Of a stretch of 64,000 nt of DNA, positions 56,191 to 64,000 are shown piece by piece. The stretch lies in assembly GCF_009882945.1 (NCBI RefSeq), contig NZ_WTUY01000002.1, forward strand, positions 188,927-252,926, read 5' to 3'. Source of the stretch: Alcanivorax sp. DP30. Its GTDB lineage: Bacteria; Pseudomonadota; Gammaproteobacteria; Pseudomonadales; Alcanivoracaceae. The notes under the pieces were generated by a model. The model was not told the DNA's origin. It made no database searches and saw only the letters and a list, made by a program, of their open reading frames with translations. A program made the translations under genes and the position numbers. The stretch's first letter is position 1; every line of letters begins with the position of its first letter.

Positions 56191-56991
56191 TTACCGTGGT
56201 CTATAGCGCTTGCCCAGTTGCTTGAGCGCATCTTCCCAGCGGCGGCGGAACCAGCGTTTTTGCCGCCATTGGGTACGAATTTCTGGTGTGGCGATCTGCA
56301 GGCTGCGATCACAATCGATCGCGTTGTAGATTGCTGACGACACTTCATCCAGGCTGGCCGCAGTCTGGTTGGCAAGTCGCCGAAATCGCGTCGCGCTCAG
56401 TGGATCGCTGGCGTCGATATCATCAGCGCACTCAGCGAGAAGTGGAATCGCCACTGCAGAAACGCTTATGCCGCTTTCGTGCATTTCGGCATACAGGCTG
56501 TTGCTCAGTGCCTTTATGGCGGCGCCCATGGCACTTTGACATGCCGTCAGGGGGGAAGGCAGCAGGGCATATTCAATTATCACGTTGAGGATTCTGCCAG
56601 TCTGCTGGTGGCGCAGGGCTGTGAGGCTGCTCTGGCAGAGATGCACCGTGTCCATCAGCTGTGAATGAATTTGCTGTTGCCACTGGCCTGCGGAAGTTGC
56701 CTCAAAGGGGCCCACGCTGATATGACGCGGCAGATTGATCACCACATCCAGTTGCTGCCAGCGCCGCATTATCCGGTCCACGTTTCGGCGGTGATCCTGA
56801 CCTTCTCCCTCACGGGTTTCCAGAAACATGGCTTCCCTACCTGCGGCATGCATCTGTGAACACAGCTGGTTCCCTCTTGCGCTGTCATTCCCAGTGATGG
56901 CCACCCGGTATTTTTCAACAGCAAGGCGAGCCACGGCCTCCCCAAGCGGGGTGTCTCCATGGTTTAGCAACAGGACGGGGGCGTGTTTCAA
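56191..56991 (-). CDS. SDR-family protein lacking catalytic residues
   Basis: About 266 residues. Short-chain dehydrogenase fold: LLLNHGDTPLGEAVARLAV (weakened nucleotide loop), VVINLPRH in place of NNAG, and the helix AMGAAIKALSNSLYAEMHESGI. The YxxxK catalytic pair is missing (the site reads TACQSAMGAA), so oxidoreductase activity is doubtful. The start is proposed at TTG 56991, with GGAG five bases upstream; the frame stays open to 57063 through the operator region. Convergent with the DUF2505 gene. Confidence 0.75.
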   Translation of the reverse strand: MKHAPVLLLNHGDTPLGEAVARLAVEKYRVAITGNDSARGNQLCSQMHAAGREAMFLETREGEGQDHRRNVDRIMRRWQQLDVVINLPRHISVGPFEATSAGQWQQQIHSQLMDTVHLCQSSLTALRHQQTGRILNVIIEYALLPSPLTACQSAMGAAIKALSNSLYAEMHESGISVSAVAIPLLAECADDIDASDPLSATRFRRLANQTAASLDEVSSAIYNAIDCDRSLQIATPEIRTQWRQKRWFRRRWEDALKQLGKRYRPR

Positions 56992-57032
56992 AGCGACTCC
57001 AGAATCCGGCCAGGGGATGACAAAAATATTAA

Positions 57033-57079
57033 GTGAACATGTGTTGACATTAGATATTTGCAAGTTAACATGTGTTCAC
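57033..57079. promoter_or_regulatory. Double dyad operator with promoter for the small membrane protein
   Basis: GTGAACATGTGTTGAC (57033-57048) and GTTAACATGTGTTCAC (57064-57079) are two near-identical quasi-palindromes 31 bp apart, three helical turns. A TTGACA (57044-57049), 16 bp and TAACAT (57066-57071) form a plus-strand promoter overlapped by both sites. The site shape suits a TetR-type repressor; none is encoded nearby. Confidence 0.7.
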
Positions 57080-57103
57080 AACCTAAAGAAAGGAGTCATT
57101 CCA

Positions 57104-57304
57104 ATGGTGTCATACAAGCAGATTTTCAAAGATATTGTTGCGCTGATCGCGGCAGTGCTCTGTGCCATTGTTCTGGTTGCAGGCCTTTCCCAGAACAATG
57201 AAACGCTGTTCGCCGCACTGCTGGCCTTTGCCTTGATGGTGCCTGTAATCGGCAGCAGTGCAGTTAGCCTCAAAAACGACCTCAGCGATCAGTTCAGCGC
57301 TTGA
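57104..57304 (+). CDS. Small two-helix membrane protein
   Basis: 66 residues, unrecognised. Two membrane segments, about 11-29 (ALIAAVLCAIVLVAGLS) and 35-55 (LFAALLAFALMVPVIGSSAV). AAAGGAG about nine bases before ATG 57104. Its end overlaps the convergent symporter gene by 16 bp. Expression is expected to be controlled by the double operator. Confidence 0.75.
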   Translation: MVSYKQIFKDIVALIAAVLCAIVLVAGLSQNNETLFAALLAFALMVPVIGSSAVSLKNDLSDQFSA

Positions 57305-58611
57305 TGGTGTTCACGGGCAGCGTTAGCTGCCCGTGCTTCCATCTCATTCACCGGCAAGGAAAGCACTTGTTCTTCCCCTTCGCTGCGTGCCAGTAATACC
57401 GTCACCACACTATCTCCCCAAATGTTCACTGCGGTGCGGCACATGTCCAGAATCCGGTCTGTTACCAGAATCAGGCCAATGGCTTCCGCCGGCAGGCCGA
57501 TGGCAGCCAGAATGACGGTAATTGCCACCAGTGAAGCAGCGGGAATGCTGGCCACGCCAATGGATGTCAGCAGGGCGGTGATTACAATCATGAACTGCAT
57601 GCCAAATGACAGATCCATGCCGTAGGCCTGGGCAATGAAGATGGCGGCGACGCATTCATACAGGGCGGTACCGTCCATGTTGACCGTGGCACCCAGCGGC
57701 AAGACGAAACTGCTGGTTTTTCGGGAAACCCCGGCCCGGTCCTGAACGCACTCCATGGACAAGGGCAGGGTGGCAGCGGAACTGGCAGAAGAAAAGGCGG
57801 TTAGCAGCGCCGGCATCATGGCCTGGATATGCCGTAGCGGGGAGCGTTTGGCCAGCAGTAAAATCAGCGCGGGCATGAATACAAAGGCATGGGCGAACAG
57901 CGCGAGGACCACCGTCAGGAAGAACCAGGCAAGGGGCTCAATGGCATCCATGCCAGTGCGTGTTACTGTGGCAGCGATCAAGGCAAACACGCCGATGGGG
58001 GTGAAGCGGATGATCAGCATGGTGATGCTGATCATGACCTGGTAGATGCCATCAATCATCTGTCTTACGGTTTCGCCGCCGGTGCTTTTCTCGACTCTCA
58101 GATAGAAACCGAAGAGCAGGGCGAACACGATAAGCCCCAGCATCTGGCCGTTGGCCGCGGCGGCAATCAGATTGGCAGGCAGCATCTGATGCAGAATCTG
58201 GGTGAAGTCCCCGGCGCCCCGACCTTCGATTTTCGCAAGTACGTTGTCTGTCTCAGCCGACAGGCCGAGCAGGCCCCGGGCGGGTTCGCCATCGATAATG
58301 CCTGGTGTCAGCATGTTCACCAGTATCAGGCCAATGAGAATGGCCACCAGCGAGGTGGTCATGTAAAGAAACACGGTTTTAAGGCCCATGCGGCCCAGAT
58401 TGTCGCCGCCACCGACGCCGACCATGCCGGAGATGATGGCGGTAACTATCAACGGAACAACCAGCATTTTCAGGGCATTGATGAAGAGGCTGCCAACCAG
58501 GTCATAGCCTGATAGCACGGATACCCCAAAGAGCGTGCTGGTCTCACCGGTAATGGCGCCAAGCCCGGCGCCGGCCAGCATGGCAATAAAAATCTGGTGG
58601 TGTAGCTTCAT
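57289..58611 (-). CDS. Dicarboxylate/amino acid:cation symporter (DAACS family)
   Basis: 440-residue inner-membrane symporter of the GltP/DctA family for glutamate, aspartate or C4-dicarboxylates with H+ or Na+. Diagnostic motifs: AFSSASSAATLPLSME (serine-rich re-entrant loop), LPLGATVNMDGTALYE and TDRILDMCRTAVNIWGD. Start at 58611 (KLHHQIF); an extension to 58647 is possible. The exact substrate is not deducible. Confidence 0.93.
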   Translation of the reverse strand: MKLHHQIFIAMLAGAGLGAITGETSTLFGVSVLSGYDLVGSLFINALKMLVVPLIVTAIISGMVGVGGGDNLGRMGLKTVFLYMTTSLVAILIGLILVNMLTPGIIDGEPARGLLGLSAETDNVLAKIEGRGAGDFTQILHQMLPANLIAAAANGQMLGLIVFALLFGFYLRVEKSTGGETVRQMIDGIYQVMISITMLIIRFTPIGVFALIAATVTRTGMDAIEPLAWFFLTVVLALFAHAFVFMPALILLLAKRSPLRHIQAMMPALLTAFSSASSAATLPLSMECVQDRAGVSRKTSSFVLPLGATVNMDGTALYECVAAIFIAQAYGMDLSFGMQFMIVITALLTSIGVASIPAASLVAITVILAAIGLPAEAIGLILVTDRILDMCRTAVNIWGDSVVTVLLARSEGEEQVLSLPVNEMEARAANAAREHHQALN

Positions 58612-58792
58612 GGAAACCCCTGTCCCTGGTTTTATTGTTGAGGACACTTTGCGTTTAGCTGTCAGCGGAGCGGCTTAAAACGGCCAGAAGTGGATGCTGA
58701 CCGTGGCGCCGTGAAATGCCTCAGCGATATCGCAACAGGTTACCTTATCTGCGTAACAGGAGCAGGGGCTGTTTTGGATTTTAGTGCGTGTA

Positions 58793-59410
58793 TCACATCA
58801 GCTTTTTCAGGGAAGCTTCCAGTCCCCGTTGACTTCGTGCCCTGGTATAGGCCGATTTCAGGTGGGTGTCTGCTTCCACGGGGCCCAGCCGCTCACACAT
58901 GAGTACATACGCATTGTTGAGCTGCTGGCGCAGCGCCTCAAGAGGAAGGCCTCCCAGGGTGCGGCCCGGTGATTGCAGCCAGTGTTCCACTGTCAGGCGT
59001 ATTTCAGGGGTGATACTGCGCCCGCGCAGCATGCCGATCATGTCCAGCCGAAGCTGTGATGCAACTGAAGCTGGGAGCTCCTCCCACAAAAGCTCCAGAA
59101 GCATCTGGAAGGCCGCAGTGTAGGGGTGGTTTTGCTGGCTTTCGCCGCTGCTCACAGCAATTGGGTCGCTGGCCAGCTCTTGTTCCGACATGGACATGGC
59201 CTGCACAAGGCTCATGTGGATGTGGTGGCGCCTTTCGCCCAGATCAAACAGTTTGCACAGATCGCTGACGTAACCCTGCAGTGAGTAGCGGGGCCGTTCC
59301 GAGTAGTGTTGTTGCCAGTGGCTGATGGCCTCCATCAGCACCGCCTCGTTCATATACGGTGTCAGTCCGGTAACAATAGCCCGACGGCGCCGCTGCAGTT
59401 CCTGAGTCAT
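58793..59410 (-). CDS. Uncharacterised protein coupled to the ammonium transporter
   Basis: 205 residues, mainly helical, cytosolic, not recognised. N-terminal RRRRAIVTGLTPYMNEAVLM, then FDLGERRHHIHMSLVQAM and the C-terminal LNNAYVLMCERLGPVEADTHL. Its ATG overlaps the amt stop (ATGA), so it is made together with the transporter, in the place where glnK often stands, but it is not a PII protein. Confidence 0.72.
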   Translation of the reverse strand: MTQELQRRRRAIVTGLTPYMNEAVLMEAISHWQQHYSERPRYSLQGYVSDLCKLFDLGERRHHIHMSLVQAMSMSEQELASDPIAVSSGESQQNHPYTAAFQMLLELLWEELPASVASQLRLDMIGMLRGRSITPEIRLTVEHWLQSPGRTLGGLPLEALRQQLNNAYVLMCERLGPVEADTHLKSAYTRARSQRGLEASLKKLM

Positions 59411-60702
59411 CGACGTCCCTCCGCCTGGCTGGTCATTTCGGCGTCATACAGGCTGTTCTGGGGAAATTCAGGGTAGCCAGTTTCGTCATGTTCGCTGAGA
59501 TCAAGGCCTCGCTGCTCATGGAGGGCGGGTGCTCGCAAGCCTGTGATGGCTGCAACAGCCAGATACATGATCAGGGCAGCAAAGAATGCCCAGCAGAATG
59601 CCACCACGATACCAAGGAGTTGCACGGTGATACGCTCAGGATTGAACAGATCTCCGTCATAGAACATGCCCGCAGCCAGGGTTCCCCAGGCGCCAGCAAA
59701 GGCATGGACCGGCACAGCGCCAACCACGTCGTCGAGTCGTAGCGACAGCAGCAAACGGGCACCGGCCGCAGCCAGTGCGCCGGCAACCAGGCCGGTGAGA
59801 ATCGCAAAAGCCGGTGTCATGACCGCACAGCCCGCTGTGACCGCAACCAGCCCGGCGAGGCTACCGTTAACGGTCTCGGTGAGCAGCACAGGGCGACGAG
59901 TGCCCAGGCGCAGCAGTGTACTACCTACCGCACCTGCGGCAGCCGCCAACTGGGTGTTCAGGTTCACCTTGGCGATGTCGACGCTGGCGGCAAGGGTGGA
60001 TCCTCCGTTGAAGCCAAACCAGCCAAACCAGAGGATGAAGCCTCCCAGGGCCACATAGGACAGGTTGTGCCCCGGAATACTGCGGGCCTGACCCTGTTTG
60101 TCGAAGCGGCCCAGGCGTGGCCCTACCACCATGATTCCTGCCAGCGCGCACCAGCCGCCGATGCTGTGGACTACGGTGGAGCCAGCAAAATCAATGAATC
60201 CCAGTTGTGCAAGCCAGCCGTTACTGTTCCAGGCCCAGCTGCCGAAAAGCGGATAGATCACCCCGGTGATAACGATGGCGCCGCACAGATACCCTGCGTA
60301 GCGGGTTCGCTCCGCCATGGCGCCCGAAGCGATGGTGGCGGCGGTGGCCGCGAACATGATCTGGAACATGATCATGGCCCAGGTGCTGTGATCGGCCTGG
60401 CTGAGCGCGAAATGATCCTCACCAAACCAGCCTGAGGGGTTGGTGCCGAACATCAGTCCGAAGCCAATAGCCCAGAACACCAGAGTGCCAACGCAGAGGT
60501 CCATGTAGTTCTTCATGACCACATTGAGGGCATTCTTGGCGCGGCTCAGGCCGCTCTCCAGCAAGGCGAAGCCAGCCTGCATGAAGAACACCAGCGCAGC
60601 GGCGATGGCGATCCAGACGGTGTCGGTAGCAGTGAGGGTATCTGCGTGAGCAAAGCCGGGCAGAGCGAGCAATAGAAGGGTGTGTCTGCATTGCAGTTTC
60701 AT
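59407..60702 (-). CDS. amtB: Ammonium transporter
   Basis: 431 residues with a signal peptide (LLLLALPGFAHA) and about eleven membrane helices. Amt signature FDFAGSTVVHSIGGW, AFALLESGLSRAKNALNVVMKN, and the pore histidine region VPVHAFAGAWG. Imports ammonium under nitrogen limitation. A sigma-54 promoter and NtrC-like repeats lie upstream. No glnK is adjacent. Confidence 0.95.
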   Translation of the reverse strand: MKLQCRHTLLLLALPGFAHADTLTATDTVWIAIAAALVFFMQAGFALLESGLSRAKNALNVVMKNYMDLCVGTLVFWAIGFGLMFGTNPSGWFGEDHFALSQADHSTWAMIMFQIMFAATAATIASGAMAERTRYAGYLCGAIVITGVIYPLFGSWAWNSNGWLAQLGFIDFAGSTVVHSIGGWCALAGIMVVGPRLGRFDKQGQARSIPGHNLSYVALGGFILWFGWFGFNGGSTLAASVDIAKVNLNTQLAAAAGAVGSTLLRLGTRRPVLLTETVNGSLAGLVAVTAGCAVMTPAFAILTGLVAGALAAAGARLLLSLRLDDVVGAVPVHAFAGAWGTLAAGMFYDGDLFNPERITVQLLGIVVAFCWAFFAALIMYLAVAAITGLRAPALHEQRGLDLSEHDETGYPEFPQNSLYDAEMTSQAEGRR

Positions 60703-60743
60703 GGACTGAACCCAATTCGTATGAAAGAGACGAGACGGGCTAC

Positions 60744-60760
60744 TGCAACGGCTATGCCAA
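60744..60760 (-). promoter_or_regulatory. Sigma-54 promoter of amtB
   Basis: On the minus strand TTGGCATAGCCGTTGCA: GG at -24 and GC at -12 with exactly ten bases between, close to the consensus TGGCAC-N5-TTGCA. About 42 bp before the amtB ATG. Confidence 0.85.
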
Positions 60761-60821
60761 CAACAAAAAGCCGGCTTTTGTGGGGCGGGTTAGTTCTTTC
60801 TTACTAGCCTTTTGACTCTTA

Positions 60822-60851
60822 TTGGTGCGCAATCCTGTTTTGGTGCGCAAT
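60822..60851. promoter_or_regulatory. Two NtrC-like half-site repeats
   Basis: TTGGTGCGCAAT occurs twice, at 60822-60833 and 60840-60851, 18 bp apart and 60-110 bp upstream of the sigma-54 promoter. GGTGC/GCACC half sites are those of NtrC enhancers. The second copy overlaps the start of the gap before the EVE gene end. Confidence 0.6.
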
Positions 60852-60856
60852 GTGCA

Positions 60857-61339
60857 CTATGCAGAAACATCCATAGGCTGGCACAGGGTCTGGATCAGCT
60901 GATACTGGCGATCGGTCACTCTTTGTACGGAAAGCCGGGGTCTGACGATCAGCTCCATGTCGGCAAACTTGGCATCCTGCTTTAGCCGTTTCAGGGTGAC
61001 GGGATTGGGATAATGGCGGATAAAGCGCACATCAATCTGAAACCACCGAGGGGTTTCCCGGCTACTGCGGGCATCATAGGCCGGATGCTCGGGAAGAAAC
61101 TGGGTCGGGTCGGGGTAGGCGGCCCGGGTGACAAGGGCTTCGCCCACGATGGCAGGTGTGGCACAGCTGGAATGATAAATCAGCACCCGGTCACCTTCCT
61201 GGATATCGTCACGTAGCCGGTTCCGGGCCTGGTAATTGCGAACGCCATCCCAGCCGGCAGTCTGATCCGCAGCATTTTCCAGGTGCTGGATGCTGAAGGC
61301 GTCGGGTTCGGTTTTGAGCAACCAGATGGCGTGTGTCAA
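60857..61339 (-). CDS. EVE domain protein
   Basis: 160 residues covering one EVE (DUF55/THYN1-like) domain: WLLKTEPDAFSI, WDGVRNYQARN, GDRVLIYHS, PAIVGEALV and WFQIDVRF. EVE domains have a PUA-like fold that binds modified nucleobases in DNA or RNA. The start is TTG 61339 with GGAG upstream, overlapping the previous stop (TTGA). Downstream of an unknown gene in the same unit. Confidence 0.9.
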   Translation of the reverse strand: MTHAIWLLKTEPDAFSIQHLENAADQTAGWDGVRNYQARNRLRDDIQEGDRVLIYHSSCATPAIVGEALVTRAAYPDPTQFLPEHPAYDARSSRETPRWFQIDVRFIRHYPNPVTLKRLKQDAKFADMELIVRPRLSVQRVTDRQYQLIQTLCQPMDVSA

Positions 61340-61719
61340 GAATGCTCCGGAGTGTGATTTTTCGTCAGGAGCTGGCGAGCCTGCTGGATGCTGGAGCAAA
61401 TGTAAACCGGGAAACCAGGCTGGTTCATCTTGAGCATGATGTTGGCAAAAGTGCGGTTGAGCAGATTCTCCAGGACCAGCACCTTGGCTTCTGTTATGGC
61501 CGCGAAATCTTCTCCGCAGGCATAACGTGATGCGCCGAAATCCAGGCCACCAATGCGGCCAACATAAATCGCTAGCTGTTTGCGGTGCTGTTGCTGGGTG
61601 AAGATGGCGTGGCGCTGGCGATAAATGGATAATTCCTGCGCCATGTCCACTACGGTGCCATCATTGATGTCGACAATGGTGAAGATGTCTTCCTGATAAA
61701 CCTTGATTGCCGCGCTCAT
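61336..61719 (-). CDS. Conserved-looking hypothetical protein upstream of the EVE gene
   Basis: 127 residues, soluble, not recognised. N-terminal IKVYQEDIFTIVDINDGTVV and IYVGRIGGLDFGASRYACGEDFAAITEAKVLVLEN suggest a small alpha/beta domain. Coupled to the EVE gene by a TTGA overlap. Divergent from prmB. Confidence 0.65.
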   Translation of the reverse strand: MSAAIKVYQEDIFTIVDINDGTVVDMAQELSIYRQRHAIFTQQQHRKQLAIYVGRIGGLDFGASRYACGEDFAAITEAKVLVLENLLNRTFANIMLKMNQPGFPVYICSSIQQARQLLTKNHTPEHS

Positions 61720-61800
61720 GAGGCTCTCTGGAACGTGTAGGACAGGCTTTTATACAGCATTTTGTGCTAACCTTCAGCGCCTGTTGACGGGAGAGTGGCC

Positions 61801-62727
61801 TTGATCACATTGGCAATCAAGAATGAAGCGGTGACGTCGTTGAAAACAGTGCGCGATTGTCTGCGTTTCGGCGAATCCCGCCTGCGCAGTGGCGGTGTAT
61901 TTTTTGGCCACGGCAGCGATGACCCCTGGGACGAAGCGTTGGCGTTGTTGATGCACGTGCTGGTGCTGCCGGTGAACAGTGATCCGCGGATTCTCGATGC
62001 CCGGCTTTTGCCCAGCGAAATCTCAGCCTATGTGGACTTGCTTATGCGGCGTATCAACGACCGTATGCCGGTACCATACCTGACGGGCGAGGCCTGGTTC
62101 TGTGGCTTGCCCTTTACGGTGGATGAGCGGGTGCTGATCCCCCGTTCTCCTCTGGCTGAACTGATCGAGCAATCCTTCACCCCCTGGGTAGACCCGAATC
62201 AGGTGCATGCGGTGCTGGATCTGTGTACCGGGAGTGGCTGTATCGCCATTGCCTGCGCTTACGCCTTTGAGCATGCTCGCGTTGATGGCAGTGACATCAG
62301 CGACGATGCGCTGGCGGTGTTTGCTGCGAATATTGCCCGTCACGGGGTTGAGGACCAGGTGCAGGCGTTGAAGTCTGATGGGCTGGCGACAGTGAATGGC
62401 CCCTATGACCTGATTGTCTCCAATCCCCCCTATGTGGACGCCATGGATATGGCGTCCCTGCCGGATGAATATCGTCATGAGCCAGAGTTGGCTCTGGCCT
62501 CCGGGGATGATGGCCTGGATTTTACCCGTCAGTTGCTTCGTGATGCCCCGGATCAGCTCACTGAGCAGGGTGTATTGATTGTGGAAGTGGGTAACAGCAT
62601 GGAGGCCATGATGCAGGAATGGCCTGAAGTGCCGTTCTTCTGGTTTGAATTCGAGCGTGGTGGGCATGGTGTATTCATGCTTACCCGCCAACAGCTGCTA
62701 GAATACCGCAGCGTGTTTGACGTCTGA
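61801..62727 (+). CDS. prmB: Ribosomal protein uL3 glutamine methyltransferase PrmB
   Basis: 308 residues. S-adenosylmethionine enzyme that methylates a glutamine of ribosomal protein L3. VLDLCTGSGCIAIA (SAM site), VSNPPYVDAMDM (NPPY, glutamine-binding), and the PrmB-type N-terminus FFGHGSDDPWDEALAL. TTG 61801 has GGGAG seven bases upstream; GTG 61795 is too close to that site. Just upstream of aroC, the usual order in gammaproteobacteria. Confidence 0.93.
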   Translation: MITLAIKNEAVTSLKTVRDCLRFGESRLRSGGVFFGHGSDDPWDEALALLMHVLVLPVNSDPRILDARLLPSEISAYVDLLMRRINDRMPVPYLTGEAWFCGLPFTVDERVLIPRSPLAELIEQSFTPWVDPNQVHAVLDLCTGSGCIAIACAYAFEHARVDGSDISDDALAVFAANIARHGVEDQVQALKSDGLATVNGPYDLIVSNPPYVDAMDMASLPDEYRHEPELALASGDDGLDFTRQLLRDAPDQLTEQGVLIVEVGNSMEAMMQEWPEVPFFWFEFERGGHGVFMLTRQQLLEYRSVFDV

Positions 62728-62772
62728 GAATAGTCGAGTAGATCCGGTTAGTCTGACCGGTTGAGGAGTCGC

Positions 62773-63870
62773 ATGTCCGGCAACAGTTTTGGTGAGCGTT
62801 TTCGTATCACTACCTTTGGTGAAAGTCATGGTCTGGCCCTGGGAGCCATCGTCGACGGTTGCCCCCCCGGTCTGGAGATCAGCGAGGAAGATCTGCAGGT
62901 GGAACTGGATCGCCGCAAGCCCGGCACCAGCAAGTACACCACCCAGCGCCGCGAACCGGATCAGGTAAAGATCCTGTCCGGGGTGTTTGAGGGCAAGACC
63001 ACAGGCACCTCCATTGGCTTGCTGATCGAGAACACCGACCAGAAGTCCAAGGATTATTCCAACATTGCCGGAACCTTCCGTCCGGGGCATGCGGACTACA
63101 CTTATACCCAGAAATACGGCTTTCGCGACTATCGCGGCGGTGGCCGTTCTTCTGCACGAGAAACGGCCATGCGTGTGGCCGCCGGTGCCATTGCCCGCAA
63201 GTTTCTGGAAAGCCGTCTGGGCATTCGCATCTACGGTGGCTGTACCCAGATCGGTAATGTGCGTGCTGAACAGTTCGACTGGTCGGTGGTGAACAATAAT
63301 CCGTTCTTTTTCCCGGATGAGGCGAAAGTGCCTGATCTGGAAACGCTGATTAATGCCCTGCGCAAGGACGGCTCGTCCATTGGTGCCCGGGTAGAAGTCT
63401 TCGCCGACGGCGTGCCGCCCGGCTGGGGTGAACCGGTGTTTGACCGTATTGATGCAGATCTGGCCAAGGCCATGATGTCCATTAATGCGGTCAAGGGCGT
63501 GGAAGTGGGTGATGGTTTTGATGTGGTTAACCAGCGTGGTGAGCAGCACCGCGATGAGATGACTCCGCAAGGCTTCCTCAGCAATCATTCCGGTGGTGTG
63601 CTGGGCGGCATCAGCTCAGGCCAGCCTATTCGCGTGGCCATGGCGCTCAAGCCCACATCCAGCATTTTGATTCCGGGCAAGAGCATCAATCTTCAGGGGG
63701 AGGCCTCCGAGGTAGTGACCAAGGGCCGTCATGATCCCTGTGTCGGTGTGCGTGCAACCCCCATCGCTGAAGCCATGCTGGCCCTGGTGCTGATGGATCA
63801 TTATCTGCGCCACCGCGGTCAGAATGCTGATGTGGACGTTCCCTTTCCGCCGATTCCGGGGCAGGCATGA
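62773..63870 (+). CDS. aroC: Chorismate synthase
   Basis: 365 residues. Last step of the shikimate pathway, forming chorismate with reduced [21 protein letters not shown] at the N-terminus, [30 protein letters not shown], and [18 protein letters not shown] are the three family signatures. GAGGAG precedes ATG 62773. Overlaps the following MFS gene by ATGA. Confidence 0.98.
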   Translation: MSGNSFGERFRITTFGESHGLALGAIVDGCPPGLEISEEDLQVELDRRKPGTSKYTTQRREPDQVKILSGVFEGKTTGTSIGLLIENTDQKSKDYSNIAGTFRPGHADYTYTQKYGFRDYRGGGRSSARETAMRVAAGAIARKFLESRLGIRIYGGCTQIGNVRAEQFDWSVVNNNPFFFPDEAKVPDLETLINALRKDGSSIGARVEVFADGVPPGWGEPVFDRIDADLAKAMMSINAVKGVEVGDGFDVVNQRGEQHRDEMTPQGFLSNHSGGVLGGISSGQPIRVAMALKPTSSILIPGKSINLQGEASEVVTKGRHDPCVGVRATPIAEAMLALVLMDHYLRHRGQNADVDVPFPPIPGQA

Positions 63871-64000
63871 CCGAGCGCCCTCTCACTGAGAGGGCGTCGC
63901 CATTGCCTTACTACTGGCGACTCTCCGGGTTTTACTTCTTCTACTTCGGGCTGCTGGGCACTCTGGTGCCGTATTGGTCCCTGTATCTGAAAGATCTGGG
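63867..64000 (+). CDS. MFS transporter, 3' end missing
   Basis: First 44 codons only, cut by the window edge. After a polar start, [20 protein letters not shown] and [11 protein letters not shown] are like the first helix of MFS_1-like (HcaT/LacY-type) transporters. ATGA overlap with aroC. Substrate unknown. Confidence 0.75.
   Translation, partial: MTERPLTERASPLPYYWRLSGFYFFYFGLLGTLVPYWSLYLKDL

Overview
The window is a dense stretch of chromosome from a gammaproteobacterium. The Pseudomonas-type GltX and citrate synthase, the PA3496-like acidic protein and the long acyl-CoA-type KAS III point to the Oceanospirillales/Pseudomonadales side, and the overall gene set suggests an Alcanivorax-like marine bacterium (inference from remembered family resemblance; no database search was run). 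There is no prophage, transposase or CRISPR array. The window begins inside an mltF-like gene and ends inside an MFS transporter gene.

Layout. 1-9 kb: cell-wall lytic enzyme, coiled-coil stress-type protein, monoacylglycerol-lipase-like hydrolase, lipoprotein, M61 peptidase and the RNA helicase HrpA. 9-13 kb: a long KAS III, then a four-gene copper/RiPP metallophore operon (hvfA precursor with six EGKCG motifs, hvfB MNIO enzyme, hvfC, DoxX-like hvfX). 13-22 kb: mlaA, terB-like gene, transaldolase, dusA, SulP transporter plus tandem-Usp protein, DUF4399 lipoprotein, gltX and a tRNA-Ala/tRNA-Glu pair with promoter and terminator. 22-26 kb: a broken HAD phosphatase gene ending in a REP-like inverted repeat, a RES/Xre toxin-antitoxin pair, a beta-hydroxyacid dehydrogenase and an SMP-30-like protein. 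26.6-39.7 kb: the TCA block, gltA divergent from sdhCDAB-sucAB-lpdA-sucCD. 39.8-48.5 kb: acidic PA3496-like protein, an uncharacterised membrane protein with two C-terminal beta-barrel-like repeats, a TIGR01777 epimerase, htpG with a sigma-32 promoter, gpsA-sixA and a Ser/Thr kinase. 48.5-57.3 kb: response regulator, a voltage-sensor-like membrane protein without a pore coupled to xthA, two alpha/beta hydrolases, a MaoC protein, a three-gene signalling-type cluster with a degenerate GGDEF, and an SDR-like protein without its catalytic residues facing a small membrane protein across a double operator. 57.3-64 kb: dicarboxylate symporter, amt with a sigma-54 promoter, EVE protein, prmB, aroC and the start of an MFS gene.

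Working together: the largest functional unit is the complete run from citrate synthase through succinate dehydrogenase, 2-oxoglutarate dehydrogenase and succinyl-CoA synthetase. The most notable accessory system is hvfABCX. The most unusual structural signal is a family of intergenic elements in which runs of 7-bp units face each other in inverted orientation around a GC-rich hairpin. They lie at 4.9, 14.0, 15.7, 21.5, 45.0 and 47.0 kb, with shorter relatives at 26.5 and 36.1 kb, and in several cases they supply the stop codon of the neighbouring gene.
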